The position numbers were made by a program, and so were the translations under genes. The notes below the pieces were generated by a model. The model did not search any database. It was not told the origin of the DNA and saw only the letters and a list, made by a program, of their open reading frames with translations. A stretch of 64,000 nucleotides of DNA from Sequoia sempervirens (lineage: Eukaryota; Streptophyta; Pinopsida; Cupressales; Cupressaceae): contig VDFB02139063.1 of assembly GCA_007258455.2 (NCBI GenBank), positions 248,001 through 312,000 of the forward strand, given 5' to 3'. Shown piece after piece: positions 12,883 to 23,287 of this stretch. Within the stretch, counting starts at the first letter, position 1. Each line of letters starts with the position of its first letter.

Positions 12883-13728
12883 TGATGCAAGAGCATCCAG
12901 TGGTGTAGGGAAATCACCCAAAAAAATGTGTTTCCTTATTTTTCTTTAGTTGTTTTGAGTCCCATGATGGCACTTAAGGGGTGTAAGACAATCAAAAGTT
13001 AGAAAAGGTGAAAAATGGTCACTTACTATTTTTAGTAATTCGGCCTAAACGGGCTCGTATGAACCTAAAAATTTACCTAAAGGAGCAGAAATGAAAAAAA
13101 TTTCTAGCGGCAGAAGAATCGCCTCAATACCCTGTACGGTTTGGGAGATATTAAAGTTTTCGTCTTGATAAATTTCTCCAATGCAGCTTCAAATTTAAAT
13201 TTGAAAACCTTAGAATCCCCAAAATAGCTCAAAAAGTGGACAAAATGATCTTCGATGGTTTTGGCATTGTAGATATCTTTGAGAGCTTTCCAACAATATA
13301 TTATAATAGCAAATCAGACACCTGAATCAAAAGTTATGGCCCCGAGAAGTTGCCCCACTAAAAAGTGAATTTCATTAAAATATCTTCCTAGGCAAGAAAT
13401 CAAATAGCGAGACTTTTGGTGCCAAAACAAAAGGGAAAGTTACACTTTCTAGAACATTCTAGGGAGGTTATTGGGTAAAATAAAAGGGTTAAGTGGGGGT
13501 TGTAGAAGGTGGCTCTATTAGTGCAGATTGTGGCTCCGAATAATAGATTTTCTTTTAGAGTTGATTATGTTGTAATGAATGAAGCCCATTAGGCTGTAGC
13601 ATTGTAATTTCTGAATCTATAATTCATTTTTCAAAAATAATTGAAAGAGTTATTTTCTGTCTCACATCTTCTGTGTGGGTATCTATTGTTGTGTTTTGTG
13701 TGGGTTTCGGGCAGTGTAGCCCTCATCA
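12883..13728 (+). repeat. Gypsy 3' LTR
   Basis: 846 bases from tgatgcaagagc to ccctcatca, followed by the target duplication cttaa. Confidence 0.9.
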
Positions 13729-13733
13729 CTTAA

Positions 13734-14025
13734 TTAAGTCATATTATCATTATTATATTTTTATTAAGTTATTTAGGTCAGCCTAATGCTTATATAGGGT
13801 TATCTAGATTAGTTTGGGCGATATCCTAGGCATAAGTATGGTATATATACGAGGTATAGGTAGGTTATTATCATCATGTTGAGTATTGAATTCTTATTGA
13901 ATTATATTGGAGGTATCCCCCTCAAAATGGATTAGGAGGTTGCCCTCTTGAAGTGGCATATTACTATCAAGTATTTGTAGCATATTTTATATTATATCTT
14001 CTATTGTGCAATTTATCTCATAGCA
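13734..14025 (+). repeat. 5' LTR of small LTR element, second piece
   Basis: This continues the LTR after the gypsy element. It shares long words with 14965-15214, such as ggttatctag, gatatcctaggcata and ggtatccccctc. It ends in catagca, directly before the PBS. Confidence 0.85.
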
Positions 14026-14027
14026 AG

Positions 14028-14039
14028 TGGTATCAAAGC
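14028..14039 (+). other. Primer binding site of small LTR element
   Basis: tggtatcaaagc lies two bases after the LTR end and matches the usual plant initiator-Met tRNA 3'-end primer site (tggtatcagagc) except for one base. Confidence 0.75.
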
Positions 14040-14569
14040 ATGATCTTGGCACTGTGATGACAAGACATTTTTTTCATTTTTGGAGGTAATTTTGGGAAGA
14101 GCATATCTCTCATATTATAGCAAATTTTTCTCTGATTTTAAAAATATTTTTGAAGAACATATTCAAAAAGCTATGGTCCAAATTTTATAGGAATTAGAGT
14201 TGAATTGAGTGATTTATTAAAGAATTAGGGTTTTTGTCCAATTTATTTGGAAAGTGCATATCTTCCAAATATTTCTGAATTGGTTCCTAATTTTTGGTGG
14301 GGTTTTGAAGAATCACTAGAGAAGCATACAACTCAATTTTTATATATTTTGAAGCAAAGATAGGTGATTTATTGCAAAGTTAGGGTTTCCAATAAATTTG
14401 CTCTCAAGGCTATAAATCAACTAATTTTTAAGAGATTTTCTTAGAAAAGTACAAACTAGGCCTTGGTAAGTTATAGAAAAAAAATCAAACTATTTTGAAT
14501 TCATTTGTGTTATTTATATTAAAATTCTTTGTAGAACTTATTCACAACTAAAAGTAGCCAAAAAAATAA

Positions 14570-14862
14570 GGAAAAGAACAAGAAGTAGAACAAGGAAAAG
14601 AGCAAGAGAAATAGAAATATAATGAACAAGAGTAAGAACAAGAACAAGAACAAGAGCAAGAGCAAGAGATAGAGAAAGATAAAGAGAAAGATAAAGAGAA
14701 AGAGAAAGAGAAAGAGCAAGAACAAGAACAAGAACAAGAATAAGAACAAGAATAAGAACAAGAGCAAGAACAAGGCAGGAACACGAAGAAGAAGAACAAG
14801 AAGTAGTAGAAGAAGAAGAATAAGTAAAAAGGGAGATAAAGAAGAAAAAGAAAAAAGTTAGC
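14570..14862 (+). repeat. Purine-rich (aagaac/gagcaa/gagaaa)n tract
   Basis: About 290 bases are almost entirely A/G with sparse C and T, built from aagaacaag, gagcaa and gataaagaga units. One plus frame reads as alternating E/Q then E/K/D with a few TAA stops, so it may be a decayed charged repeat or simply an expanded microsatellite. The minus-strand Leu/Ser-rich reading frames here are composition artefacts. Confidence 0.7.
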
Positions 14863-14882
14863 ATTGAGGATAATGCTTTTGT

Positions 14883-14896
14883 AAAGAGGAGGGAAA
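14883..14896 (+). other. Polypurine tract of small LTR element
   Basis: aaagaggagggaaa immediately precedes the 3' LTR at 14897, the expected plus-strand primer position. Confidence 0.75.
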
Positions 14897-15214
14897 TGCT
14901 ATGCCCCTACCCCTATAGTGTGTATAGTGTTATGAGTAGTTCGCTTGTGGCTACCTTAACTCTTAATTAAGTCATACTGAGTTATTTAGGTCGACCTAAG
15001 GCTTATATAGGGTTATCTAGGTTGGCCTAGGTGATATCCTAGGCATAGGTACATGGTATATATAGGAGGTATAGGTAGGTTATTATCATCATGTTGAGTA
15101 TTGTGTTCTTATTGAAGAATGTTGGAGGTATCCCCCTCGAAGTGGCATATTATTATCAAGTATTTGCAACATATTTCCTATTATATATTCTATTGCACAA
15201 GTTATTTCATAACA
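14897..15214 (+). repeat. 3' LTR of small LTR element
   Basis: It begins tgctatgcccc, ends cataaca, and is followed by the target duplication tcctt (15215-15219). It gives the uninterrupted version of the LTR that the gypsy element split. Confidence 0.85.
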
Positions 15215-15318
15215 TCCTTTCCCTAAATATAGCTCTACCTTCTCCAACATAGGAACATAAGAATTCATAGGGAAAGATTAGTGTCCATCTGTACATCAAA
15301 CATCCCACCCTCTTGAGT

Positions 15319-16600
15319 GGCCTAGATATCAACATCACTGGTTACCACCTGATCCACCTCCAAATTACCATCTCTAAGATTCAACTCACCTAGGTTTACC
15401 TCTTGGTGGTCAAAATCCTCCAACACATGAAAATGGTTCAAAACCCCCTCCTCTTGTCTATTTTTAAGAGTTCTTTTTATTCCTTTTCCCTTGTTATGAG
15501 GCTTAATTGGAATGAAACCATCCTTGTCTTCTTCCTCCCCCAAAATTGGAGCCTTTCCTTTATTCATCTTAGAAGGTTTGATGAGAAGGTACATTACTAG
15601 GGGCTCTTGTAGAGTTAACCCTATGATACCTTCTCTACAAATGACCATACTCATGACAAATCTGACATCAAAAAGGTAGTGCTTCATAATCCAATTGTTG
15701 AATCCATGAAGAAGAGCTCAAATAGATTTCCAAAGAATCCTTCAAAGTATTATTGAAATCAATTTCAATGCAAATGCAGGCATAATAAATTATCTTTTTA
15801 TCCAACATTTGTTGTAAAGGACCCACTAGCTTGCCAAGCAACAAGGTGATCATATGAAGAATTTCATTCCTCCAAAATTCTAGTGGGAACCATGAGAGCC
15901 ACACTTAGACATGAACTTGAGTCAGGAGTTCCTCCATAGGGTTAAAACCAACATACCATGACTTTATAAATAGACCAACTTGATTATAAAAATAAGGCAC
16001 CCCCCTCAAAGGCTTTAATACAATCAGCTAAACAATTGAAATCCACCATAAAATAATTGTTAGCTGCCAATGTCACCTCCATCTCACCCTTAGGGTTCCA
16101 TGTCCACCGAGCCCAAGTCTCTAAAAAAGAAAGAGAAACTTGAATCCCCATAAACTTAAAAATTAGATCATGATTCATTAGGTAATTAACATCATCTTTA
16201 GCTGAATCTGGTTGGATCACCAAAAATGGTCTATCTTGGCTCATCTCCAGGAAACTATTAACTTTTAGGATTTGAGGACCTCCATTCATTGATGGTCCTA
16301 CCCAACCCAAGGACTTATTCATTAGATTGATGCCATTCGCATGTAGAGAGGATGAAGGGTACATTGCAGAAAAAAATCCCCAAAAGGAATATTTTATTTC
16401 AAACTTGCACCTCCAGCCAAATCCATTCTCTCCTTCAAGAAAAATGAAGGCATTGCCCAAGGATCTACACGCATAGAACAACCAACAACACTGAAAATGT
16501 AGAAGCACGCCCTACAAAATAAAACTCTATAGTAACCCACCCCCCGGACAACACCAAAAGCTCCCCCCCTCCCCATGCCTAAACCACAATAGTGTAGCAA
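15319..16600 (-). pseudogene. L1 ORF1: DUF4283-type RNA-binding protein with degenerate zinc knuckle
   Basis: In minus-strand order the frames give a DUF4283-like domain (LETWARWTWNPKGEMEV, about 16100-16020; VWLSWFPLEFW, about 15900) and a CCHC knuckle reading CQICHEYGHL (about 15660) without its last Cys. A C-terminal segment follows with GFIPIKPHNKGKG and NRQEEGVLNHFHVLEDF (15322-15600), typical of plant LINE ORF1, then a stop near 15319. The family binds LINE RNA and acts with ORF2 in the RNP. At least two frameshifts, near 15985 and 15680, break it. Confidence 0.75.
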
Positions 16601-16789
16601 TCTTGTAGATCAAAGATGAGGCCACGACTAGAGTCTAAAACCCTATCATGTGCAACTCAGAAACACTATACCTCCATCTCCTTCCATTCAAGTGTTTCTT
16701 ATGAAGATTGTAATAGTAAACCTTGCTTGTGGATTTTTCATGAGGAAGGTGAGCTTCCTCAACTAATTATCCCTAATTTATAATTTGAA

Positions 16790-17105
16790 CGCCCATATAT
16801 TATATATTAATGATAATTATTAAATATATAATATATTTTATCCTGTAATATATTTAATATTAATATTAAATATATTGTATATTATCATATGTTAATGGTT
16901 AATAATTAATAATTAATATTATATATTATTAACACATAATATTTTTTTATTAGTAATAATTAATTTTATTTAAACTATATTGAATCTATAATATATTTAA
17001 ATAATAATTATTAAATATATTATATAATATTAAATATAATTTAAATAATATATCATATATTAATGATAAATTTATTAAATACATAATACATTTGACATTA
17101 ACCGT
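16790..17105. repeat. AT-rich low-complexity tract (right of L1)
   Basis: Composed of ttaaatatataatat / taataattaata words like 2440-2770. It lies just upstream of the GH5 exon 1, so it may have been the promoter-proximal flank of that gene. No convincing TATA or other promoter element can be singled out in such composition. Confidence 0.6.
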
Positions 17106-17224
17106 CACTCCATTTAGTGTTGACAGATAAATGGAAAGTAGTATGAATTATTCTTATAATTGCTTCCACTCGTCTTCTTTCTCCACCTTCCATTGCTATT
17201 TTTGTTAACCCTTGAAGCTTTGAG

Positions 17225-17754
17225 ATGGGAATTTCCATGGATGTATACACCAGAAAATGGGTTCATAGATGTTTTGCATTGGCCTTTCTGATGCTTGCAT
17301 TCACAGTCTGCTCAGGTGGGTCTCTTGAGGCTTAATCGGTGTTTTGGGATGAATAATTTTGAATAACAGTGCTTTGATTGAATTGATCATTCACGGTTGT
17401 AGATGCGAGTGGAAGGAGGTCATTGCAGGCGAGGAGGCTTGCAAATAGCATGCAAAAGCATCTGGCTGTAAACTTGGGAGGGTGGCTCAACATTGAACGA
17501 TGGATCAAACCCTCGCTCTACGATGGCATTGTTGACAATGATTTACTGGTACTTATTATTCAATTTCTTTAGTGGAGAGCAAGGCTTTAATGCAATTCTT
17601 GAGATTTTGCATATGATAAATTGTATTGGTTCAGGATGGAACACAGATTCAATTGAAATCAGTGAAACTGGGAACCTATGTAGTTGCACAAAATGGAGGA
17701 GGAGATGTCGTTGTAGTCAACAGGACAGATCCCTTATCATGGGAGACTTTCATG
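17225..17754 (+). pseudogene. GH5 glucan 1,3-beta-glucosidase-like gene, exons 1-3
   Basis: Exon 1 is 17225-17315: start ATG at 17225 and a signal-peptide-like stretch with hydrophobic core CFALAFLMLAFTVCS. Exon 2 is 17403-17548: LAVNLGGWLNIERWIKPSLYDGI, the N-terminal motif of the plant secreted GH5 family. Exon 3 is 17635-17754: DGTQIQLKSVKLGTYVVAQNGGG...SWETFM, start of the fascin-like domain of these proteins. Introns 1 and 2 are GT-AG and phase-consistent. The family hydrolyses beta-glucans in the apoplast. Exon 3 is followed by gc at 17755-17756 instead of gt, either a rare GC-AG intron or a decayed donor. These three exons contain no stop. The gene is dead downstream. Confidence 0.85.
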
Positions 17755-18145
17755 GCATGCATAACAATATGGTTTTATTTAACTGTTTATTGCTATATTT
17801 TTTTAAGGTTTAGATAGTTTTATGAGGTACCTCACTTGTTTTTATGGAGGATTTTATATCATTGGGGAGTTCACTTTGTTATCTAATAGTTGGGGAGTTC
17901 ACTATGTTATCTGATAGTTTATGCTGATACTTCTTTGGTTTAGAGTCAAAGACTGAGTATTCATCTCCTCAAAGTTGTTAGGGGCATTGATCTTGGCCTC
18001 ATTCTTTATACCATATTTTTGAGAGTTTGAATGTTGGTAGATGGCATAATACAGACCATTAGTGTCATCAATTGTACTCAACCAATTTAACTATCCTCAC
18101 TTTTACTTGATGCTTTTTTAAAAAACAAAATGCAAGCTCTGGTCT
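17755..18145 (+). other. GH5 intron 3, left part
   Basis: Non-coding. It ends at the target duplication ggtct (18141-18145). The stretch attgtactcaaccaatttaacta (18071-18093) and aaaatgcaagctc nearby recur at 26109-26160, so the intron held a short imperfect direct duplication, now separated by the element at 18146. Confidence 0.6.
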
Positions 18146-19464
18146 TGTGATGTACCAAACACTGTTTTTCAAAATAAAAATAAAAATACACCTTCCCAAT
18201 TTTGCATATAATGATGAGAGACAACATAAATATATTCAGAATTAGAATTCCCAATCTAGACAGAAAATTCGAAAATAGACTTTCCAGAGACACAGTTATC
18301 TAAGATCAAATTTTCTGATATCACCGCCTTAACAAAATTGCTTACAACAGGAGATTAGCAGCAGAATGATCATAAATCTAGATTAGTCTAGTGTCATAGT
18401 TCACAGCATACATAGAGCTCCAATCAGAGTTAAATTACATACAACATTGGATATTCGTGCAGGGTCGATTGTACAACCCGATGTACTGAGTCTCACCAAG
18501 TATCGCACAAGGCTTTTGATATGTCGTGATTGCTGGTAATTGTTTTGTTCGCTCTACAATGAAGCCAAAGTCTATGGCGATTTTGTCCTGCGAAATGCTG
18601 TACCTCTGGATTTGTGAGTTGTTGATGAGATTGAGATGAAATTCGTGATCAGACTTCCGCCCTTCGGTGCTCCAATATATTGCTTGGAAATGCTCGAACC
18701 AACGAAATATGAACTCCCGATGTCGTGTCTACCTTTGGTGACTGTACGCATGTAGATAATCGGTGAATCCTTGTGAGGACAACACAAAATGAAGTCGTGT
18801 GGGTGCACAGTGGTGTCGCCTTCAATAATTAGTGAGATCGCAATTTGTAGGATTGTCGTGGATGCTAGTGCGGGTCTGAGCAAGTGCTGGGGAATAATAC
18901 CGATGGCAAGGATGAAGATTGCAACTCCCGACTGCCTGGGTGTCGTGTGTGTTGCCACTGCTGAACAATGTTGCTCTGCTCCAATGAATTGCGTTCTCTA
19001 GGGTCACTTGGCCAGAGCCTGGGCTCGGCCAAGGCAGTGATCTCCTCCGGGTAACCCAATGATATCGTTTCCTTCTCTGTAAAACCTGAGATGCCAATGA
19101 ATGATCAGAAATGAAGTTGAATGGAAAACTAAACACGAATTTACCAGACACTCAGACTACGTCCGGACCTGAGTGCTGAGGTGAGAGACTACATCCTCAA
19201 ATTGCAAGGTAATTACTTCCCAAATTCATGATGATCTCCATGATGCCTCGAGCCTAAATAAATACTCGATCTAGATCGCCTTCCCAATTGGGTTGGCCAC
19301 AATCAATAAATTTAAATATTATTTTTAATAATTAAATTTAATATTATTTTTATTATTTAATATTATTATTTTAAAATATTTAATTATTATATTATTTAAT
19401 AGTGTTTAAAAACACTTTATAATTTTCCCTCCAAAAACCATTTAATTTATTTGGGGGCATGACA
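18146..19464 (-). repeat. 3' LTR of intron-3 element
   Basis: 1.32 kb, aligned throughout with 21132-21401 plus 24956-25976. It contains an AT-rich run near 19310-19400. Open frames inside both LTRs (for example 18572-18958 and 25082-25504) are not treated as genes. Confidence 0.85.
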
Positions 19465-19802
19465 ATTTCCCCCGCTCAAGTGTTGCTTTCCCTCAAGCAA
19501 CCTCAGACTTGGATCCCAGAGCCTCATGAAGAATTCGCAAGGTGGTTGTTGAACTCCCATGTCGTGGATCATGCTAGACTCCACGCTAACTCCCAGATCC
19601 CATGTGAATCCCAAAATGTATCCATCGTGCAAAGATTCTCCCACCTCAATCCTTCAAATGCAAACTATGCCATCCATTTTGAAACAATCATTTTGCTCCT
19701 ATGGCTCTATCATGAATGGTGCATATGAAAGTTGCCATGGATTGTCCTGATGGCAAGTTATACACCTCTAAAAAATGCTGCAGAATGTCTTCTTGTATGA
19801 TG

Positions 19803-20267
19803 TCAATCTCCTCCATAATCTGGCCAATCTCTTTCGTACACAATTTTGGAAGTAGCCATTGTTGTGTCTACATACTCAATTTCCTTGTCCTTGTCCTTAA
19901 TCAAATGTAAGTATGCTGATTTGGTGCCTTCCATGGTGTCCTTCATCTCCTTCAAATCTCTAAGGCTGATGCTTAGTTCACCCTGTCCTGTAGCTACCCT
20001 CTGTATGAAATCCTCAAGGACACTACTTGTGCCATCCAACTTGGACAAGGTTCAAACCTCCTCATCTCTAGTCACCGTTAACTGATTCTTCCAATCATCC
20101 TCAAGACTATGCCAAAATAATGAAATGTTAGAATGCATATCAAAATCTGAAATGACTTCATACATCGTGATAGTGTCACTATGATCATCATGTGTTTCTG
20201 TTCCCATGTCTCCATCATAGGATCCTCCAAAGTCATCTTCCATAATCCCTTCTGGTACCATCTTCAT
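19803..20267 (-). pseudogene. Second ORF of intron-3 element (YLHL domain protein), one stop
   Basis: About 155 codons with a single TGA near 20052. The C-terminal half reads LSKLDGTSSVLEDFIQR...ELSISLRDLKEMKDTMEG...AYLHLIKD. The same order of residues (LSRLD, NISLADL, IKNTMEE, TYLHMMHD, VDET) occurs in the plus-strand ORF near 40130-40330 inside a different LTR element. No known catalytic motif is visible. The predicted protein is acidic, helical and probably coiled-coil. Function unknown. Confidence 0.55.
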
Positions 20268-20343
20268 GTTGTCTGCTCTTTGGAATCCTATTACATGGGA
20301 AATGAAGATTGTGTTGCGCTCAAATTCCCACCATGCTCATTTA

Positions 20344-21096
20344 TCAAGTATCATCTTCCCCTCTCAAAACATCATAGTACATCTTACTCAAATTGAGGAG
20401 ATAATCTCTATTCGCCAGTGAGTATAGGTAGTTGGACTTGACTACTATCAAGGATTCCTTGAGCTCATGCAGCTCCTCAAAATCATCATGCTTCAAACAC
20501 AAATTTTCTATCATCTTATGAATATGATCAAAGTGATGTAGAGTTAAATCGTCCATACCTTTGTTGACCCTTAGTTGGCTTCTCAAAGGATGCCCGTCAA
20601 GGCTCTCTTGCAACATTTCTAGTTGTACCTCTGTTTGTTTCTTGCAATTAACCAAGTCCTCTTTGTCTTTAAACTCCAAACATTCCATCGAAGTACCATC
20701 AAGAAATCCTAGTGTCTCCTCAAGGCGAGACCCTTCTATCTCATGCTCATGCGTGGATGAAAAAATAGTGCTCAAAATCACAACCTCAAAATCATCATGA
20801 CTCATTATAGTGTCCTCTTGTTCCTCCTTTTGTAATTCTGGCTCCTTCTCTTCAATTCCCTCCTAGGCAGTTTTTGAATCTTCCTCTTCTTTCTTCTTTC
20901 GCATTATGTAGTCGTACAATCCCTTTTTACGGGAGTAGGACTCGTGTGCTGTCACATACTCATCAAGGGGAATGCAAGCCTTTGCATAATCTGGCAAGCT
21001 TTGATATTCGTTCAAAGTTTTGGATGCCTTAGTCTCAAGATCTATGTCCTTTATCTGAGGTCCACGTTCCTTCATGAAATTCTTCCCACCAATGGA
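20344..21096 (-). pseudogene. First ORF of intron-3 element, unknown protein, one TAG
   Basis: The frame is open from inside the LTR, through the PBS, to 20344, with a single TAG near 20863. It gives about 250 residues, rich in E/D/K, with a lysine-rich stretch RKKKEEEDSK, then a helical region (EVQLEMLQESLDG, then a histidine-rich LHHFDHIHKMIENL). I do not recognise a family. Its place after the PBS suggests a gag-like role, but no zinc knuckle or capsid motif is seen. Confidence 0.5.
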
Positions 21097-21118
21097 TCCA
21101 CAGGCTAGGAGGACGAAG

Positions 21119-21130
21119 GCTTTGATACCA
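21119..21130 (-). other. PBS of intron-3 element
   Basis: On the minus strand tggtatcaaagc lies one base inside the 5' LTR, matching Met-tRNA-type primer sites. It fixes the element's orientation as minus. Confidence 0.75.
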
Positions 21131-21131
21131 C

Positions 21132-21401
21132 TATGATGTACCAAACACTATTTTTCACAATAACCAATACACCTTCCCAGTTTTACATATAATGATGAGA
21201 GACAACATAAATATATTCAAAATTTGAAAATAGACTTTCCAGACACACAACAATCTAAGATCAAATTTTCTGATATCACTGCCTTAACAAAATTGCTTAC
21301 AACTGGAGATTAGCAGCAGAATGATCATAACACTAGATTAGTCTAGTGTCACAGTTCACAGCATACATAGAGCTCCAAGGAGAGTTGAATTACACACAAA
21401 C
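21132..21401 (-). repeat. 5' LTR of intron-3 element, inner piece
   Basis: Matches 18146-18440 (accaaacact, gacaacataaatatattca, agcagaatgatcata). It stops at the target duplication caaac (21397-21401) of the nested capture element. Confidence 0.85.
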
Positions 21402-21659
21402 TGTGGAGCATTAAAGGAGCAGATAAAAACAAGAATTAGAAGTCACACAACATAACACAACAGCATAACAGCATAACACGAGTTTTAACGTGGTTCACCA
21501 TAAATGGCTACGTCCACTAGGAAAGCAGGGAATAATCTTATATTAATCAATGATCCAATACGATACATGAACTATACTTATACACTCATATTCAGCGATA
21601 AACTAAAGAGTTGAGAGGAGATGAAGGGTCAAATGACTGTTGGGCTTCACATCCCAACA
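21402..21659 (-). repeat. 3' LTR of capture element
   Basis: 258 bases, tgtggagc to atcccaaca on the plus strand. It contains gtggttcaccataaatggctac, as in copia-type LTRs. Near-identical to 24693-24950. Confidence 0.9.
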
Positions 21660-21772
21660 ATCTCCCCCGTGAAGGCCAACGGTACAGCCATGCATTGCAC
21701 GACATCCCCTGCATTTCCCCTGCGAGCTCACACTACAACCAAGCTCATCAAAGATTTGAGTTGTGCCAATGA

Positions 21773-23287
21773 CTACTCACAAACACAGCGAATCAGTCTT
21801 CTCCATGCCAAATCAGATAGAACGAAGCTTAACACAATCTTGAGAAAATATTTATCATCTCTACCACCTGCCCATTTGAATACGGGCCAAGACACACTGC
21901 CAACATCTATCCTGGTTTGCCTCTCTGCCAGTTTTCTCATGGCCTCATAGACCTGGTGCATCCGTTCAACATAATCCTGAACCTTCTGTGCAAGTATCAT
22001 GAACAAGGGCTCATCTTGCAGGCACTCAACACACTCCTTTGTGTGAGGATCAATGCACTGTAAACCTTTGAAGAGTTCATTATCAATTCGTTCAAGAAAC
22101 ACAAGAATATTCTCCCAAACTTGAATAGTTTCCACATGATCTGCCCCCTTCTGGGTGTCATTTTCATCAAATTCCACTGGTTTCCCCCAGCTGATAGTTA
22201 CAGTCACATTGTACCACTCACTGTTCGCAGCCCATAGGTCACTAAAATCATTTAGAAAATGGAACTTGTAACTACTATGAAGTGGATCAAAGAAACTAGT
22301 GTCTACCTTATTGGTGACAATGTACAAATATCTGCCCTCATTCTCAAGTGCCAAACACCGTAATGTCTCCTTTTTCCCAAAACTGTGTAACTGTTCTTCC
22401 AACTCAGATTGAATAAATTGAAAAACCACAGTAACAAGGTTATTGGAAAGCTCATTCTTGTTGACACCTTCAATACATGCCAATGCTGCTTGATGAGTTG
22501 CATAATTAATAAAACCAAATTCTTTATGTCTGGCAAAAGGTATATTACGTGCCAGTTCTACATTCTCAATTTCACCATACCTTTTAAATTTCTCCTTAAC
22601 ATGCTCCTCATCCCAAGCGGCCCGCAAAATAGACTTAATCAGAGCCATAATTTCTTCATCTGCCTCAGAACCAAACTTGGCAAACACTACCTTTTCTTCA
22701 TTCCCTGGATCAACCATCAAAGTTAAGTCATGCATGGTAAGCCCTACATCAAACAGAATTGACGATATAAACCGAAAGGTCATTTCCAAAGCCTGCAACG
22801 TAGGCTTCACCAGCTCCCATCCTTCCTTGCCATTTTTTGCCAGTGGAGTTTGCCATGCTGAAGTTATCCCATTCAATGATGACTCAGGTCCCTCCGAAGT
22901 TGAAAATGTCTCCCAATTCTTTGTGTATATAGATGTGGACGAAGGCCCACTAGTGAAAAGTGTCGATGCAAATTTTTCCTCCTGCTGTTCAGAAGAAAAT
23001 GTGGCTTGACTCAAATCTAGCAAATTAACTTCCTTCTCATTTTGTGCCTCTCGAAATTCTTCAGAAGCAAATGACAGAATCTCGTACAACTCTGTAAGCG
23101 CCCTAATCTGGCCGAAATCACCCACCTCGTCTCTCAGACTGGCCAAAATATGCTCCAACTTCCCCACCTCCTTCACAATCATCTCACGCATCACCCCCAG
23201 AATATCTCTTGTCACCGGGGGTCCGGAGTCGGAGGCGCTGCCATGTGGAGGCAGCGAGTTCAGGGTGGGCGCTAGCGAGTGCGCCAC
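21773..23287 (-). CDS. Chimeric ORF B: captured hnRNP-like RRM, eIF3c and eIF3b pieces
   Basis: 504 uninterrupted codons from a GTG at 23287, preceded in frame by TGA 9 bases upstream. The first ATG in frame is codon 33, so the true start is uncertain. Residues 224-281 (22445-22618) resemble an RRM of plant hnRNP R/Q proteins (WDEEHVKEKFKRYGEI, then EFGFINYATHQAALACIEG). Residues 373-457 (21917-22171) match eIF3c (DENDTQKGAD, FLERIDNELFKGLQCIDPHT, then YEAMRKLAE), with the normal segment between ERM and YEAMRKLAE missing. Residues 463-481 match eIF3b (SVSWPVFKWAGGRDDKYF). Residues 1-220 and 285-370 are probably captured too, but I do not recognise the donors. Function as a protein is unproven. 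Confidence 0.7.
   Translation of the reverse strand: MAHSLAPTLNSLPPHGSASDSGPPVTRDILGVMREMIVKEVGKLEHILASLRDEVGDFGQIRALTELYEILSFASEEFREAQNEKEVNLLDLSQATFSSEQQEEKFASTLFTSGPSSTSIYTKNWETFSTSEGPESSLNGITSAWQTPLAKNGKEGWELVKPTLQALEMTFRFISSILFDVGLTMHDLTLMVDPGNEEKVVFAKFGSEADEEIMALIKSILRAAWDEEHVKEKFKRYGEIENVELARNIPFARHKEFGFINYATHQAALACIEGVNKNELSNNLVTVVFQFIQSELEEQLHSFGKKETLRCLALENEGRYLYIVTNKVDTSFFDPLHSSYKFHFLNDFSDLWAANSEWYNVTVTISWGKPVEFDENDTQKGADHVETIQVWENILVFLERIDNELFKGLQCIDPHTKECVECLQDEPLFMILAQKVQDYVERMHQVYEAMRKLAERQTRIDVGSVSWPVFKWAGGRDDKYFLKIVLSFVLSDLAWRRLIRCVCE

Larger units (their letters stand above)
7402..13728 (+). mobile_element. Chromodomain Ty3/gypsy LTR retrotransposon (decayed)
   Basis: A 6.3 kb element with LTRs 7402-8231 and 12883-13728 (tgatg...catca), flanked by cttaa at 7397-7401 and 13729-13733. 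The interior order is gag, protease, RT, RNase H, integrase, chromodomain, the order of plant chromoviruses. The LTRs differ by many substitutions and small indels (roughly one base in ten by eye), so the insertion is old. I see no clear polypurine tract directly before the 3' LTR. Confidence 0.9.
7332..15214 (+). mobile_element. Small non-autonomous LTR element (TRIM/LARD-like), split by a gypsy element
   Basis: The LTRs are tgttatg...catagca and tgctatg...cataaca. The 5' LTR is in two pieces (7332-7401 and 13734-14025) and the 3' LTR is 14897-15214. Direct repeats tcctt lie at 7327-7331 and 15215-15219. A PBS follows the 5' LTR and a purine tract precedes the 3' LTR. Without the nested gypsy the element is only about 1.55 kb, with an 871-base interior and no gag or pol. 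It must have moved with enzymes from another element. Confidence 0.85.
2770..16780 (-). mobile_element. L1-type LINE, minus strand, interrupted by nested LTR elements
   Basis: ORF1 (15319-16600) and ORF2 (2953-7150) are collinear on the minus strand once the LTR insertion 7332-15214 is removed. That leaves about 6 kb, normal for a plant L1. The inserted element is bounded by a perfect tcctt duplication, so the two halves were once continuous. Both outer ends lie in AT-rich DNA. I could not fix the exact 5' end, poly-A tail or target duplication. Confidence 0.75.

Noticed and set aside
14519..14864. Overlapping minus-strand frames rich in Leu, Phe, Ser or Cys
   Set aside because: They are the complement of a purine-rich simple repeat. 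All three frames are open only because of composition.
18572..19151. Open frames of 109-128 codons (and similar ones at 25082-25517)
   Set aside because: They lie wholly inside the LTRs of the intron-3 element, are not alike in frame integrity between LTRs and show no protein family pattern.
22303..23009. Frames in other phases and strands within the capture element
   Set aside because: Shadows of the 504-codon chimeric ORF, with no motif of their own.
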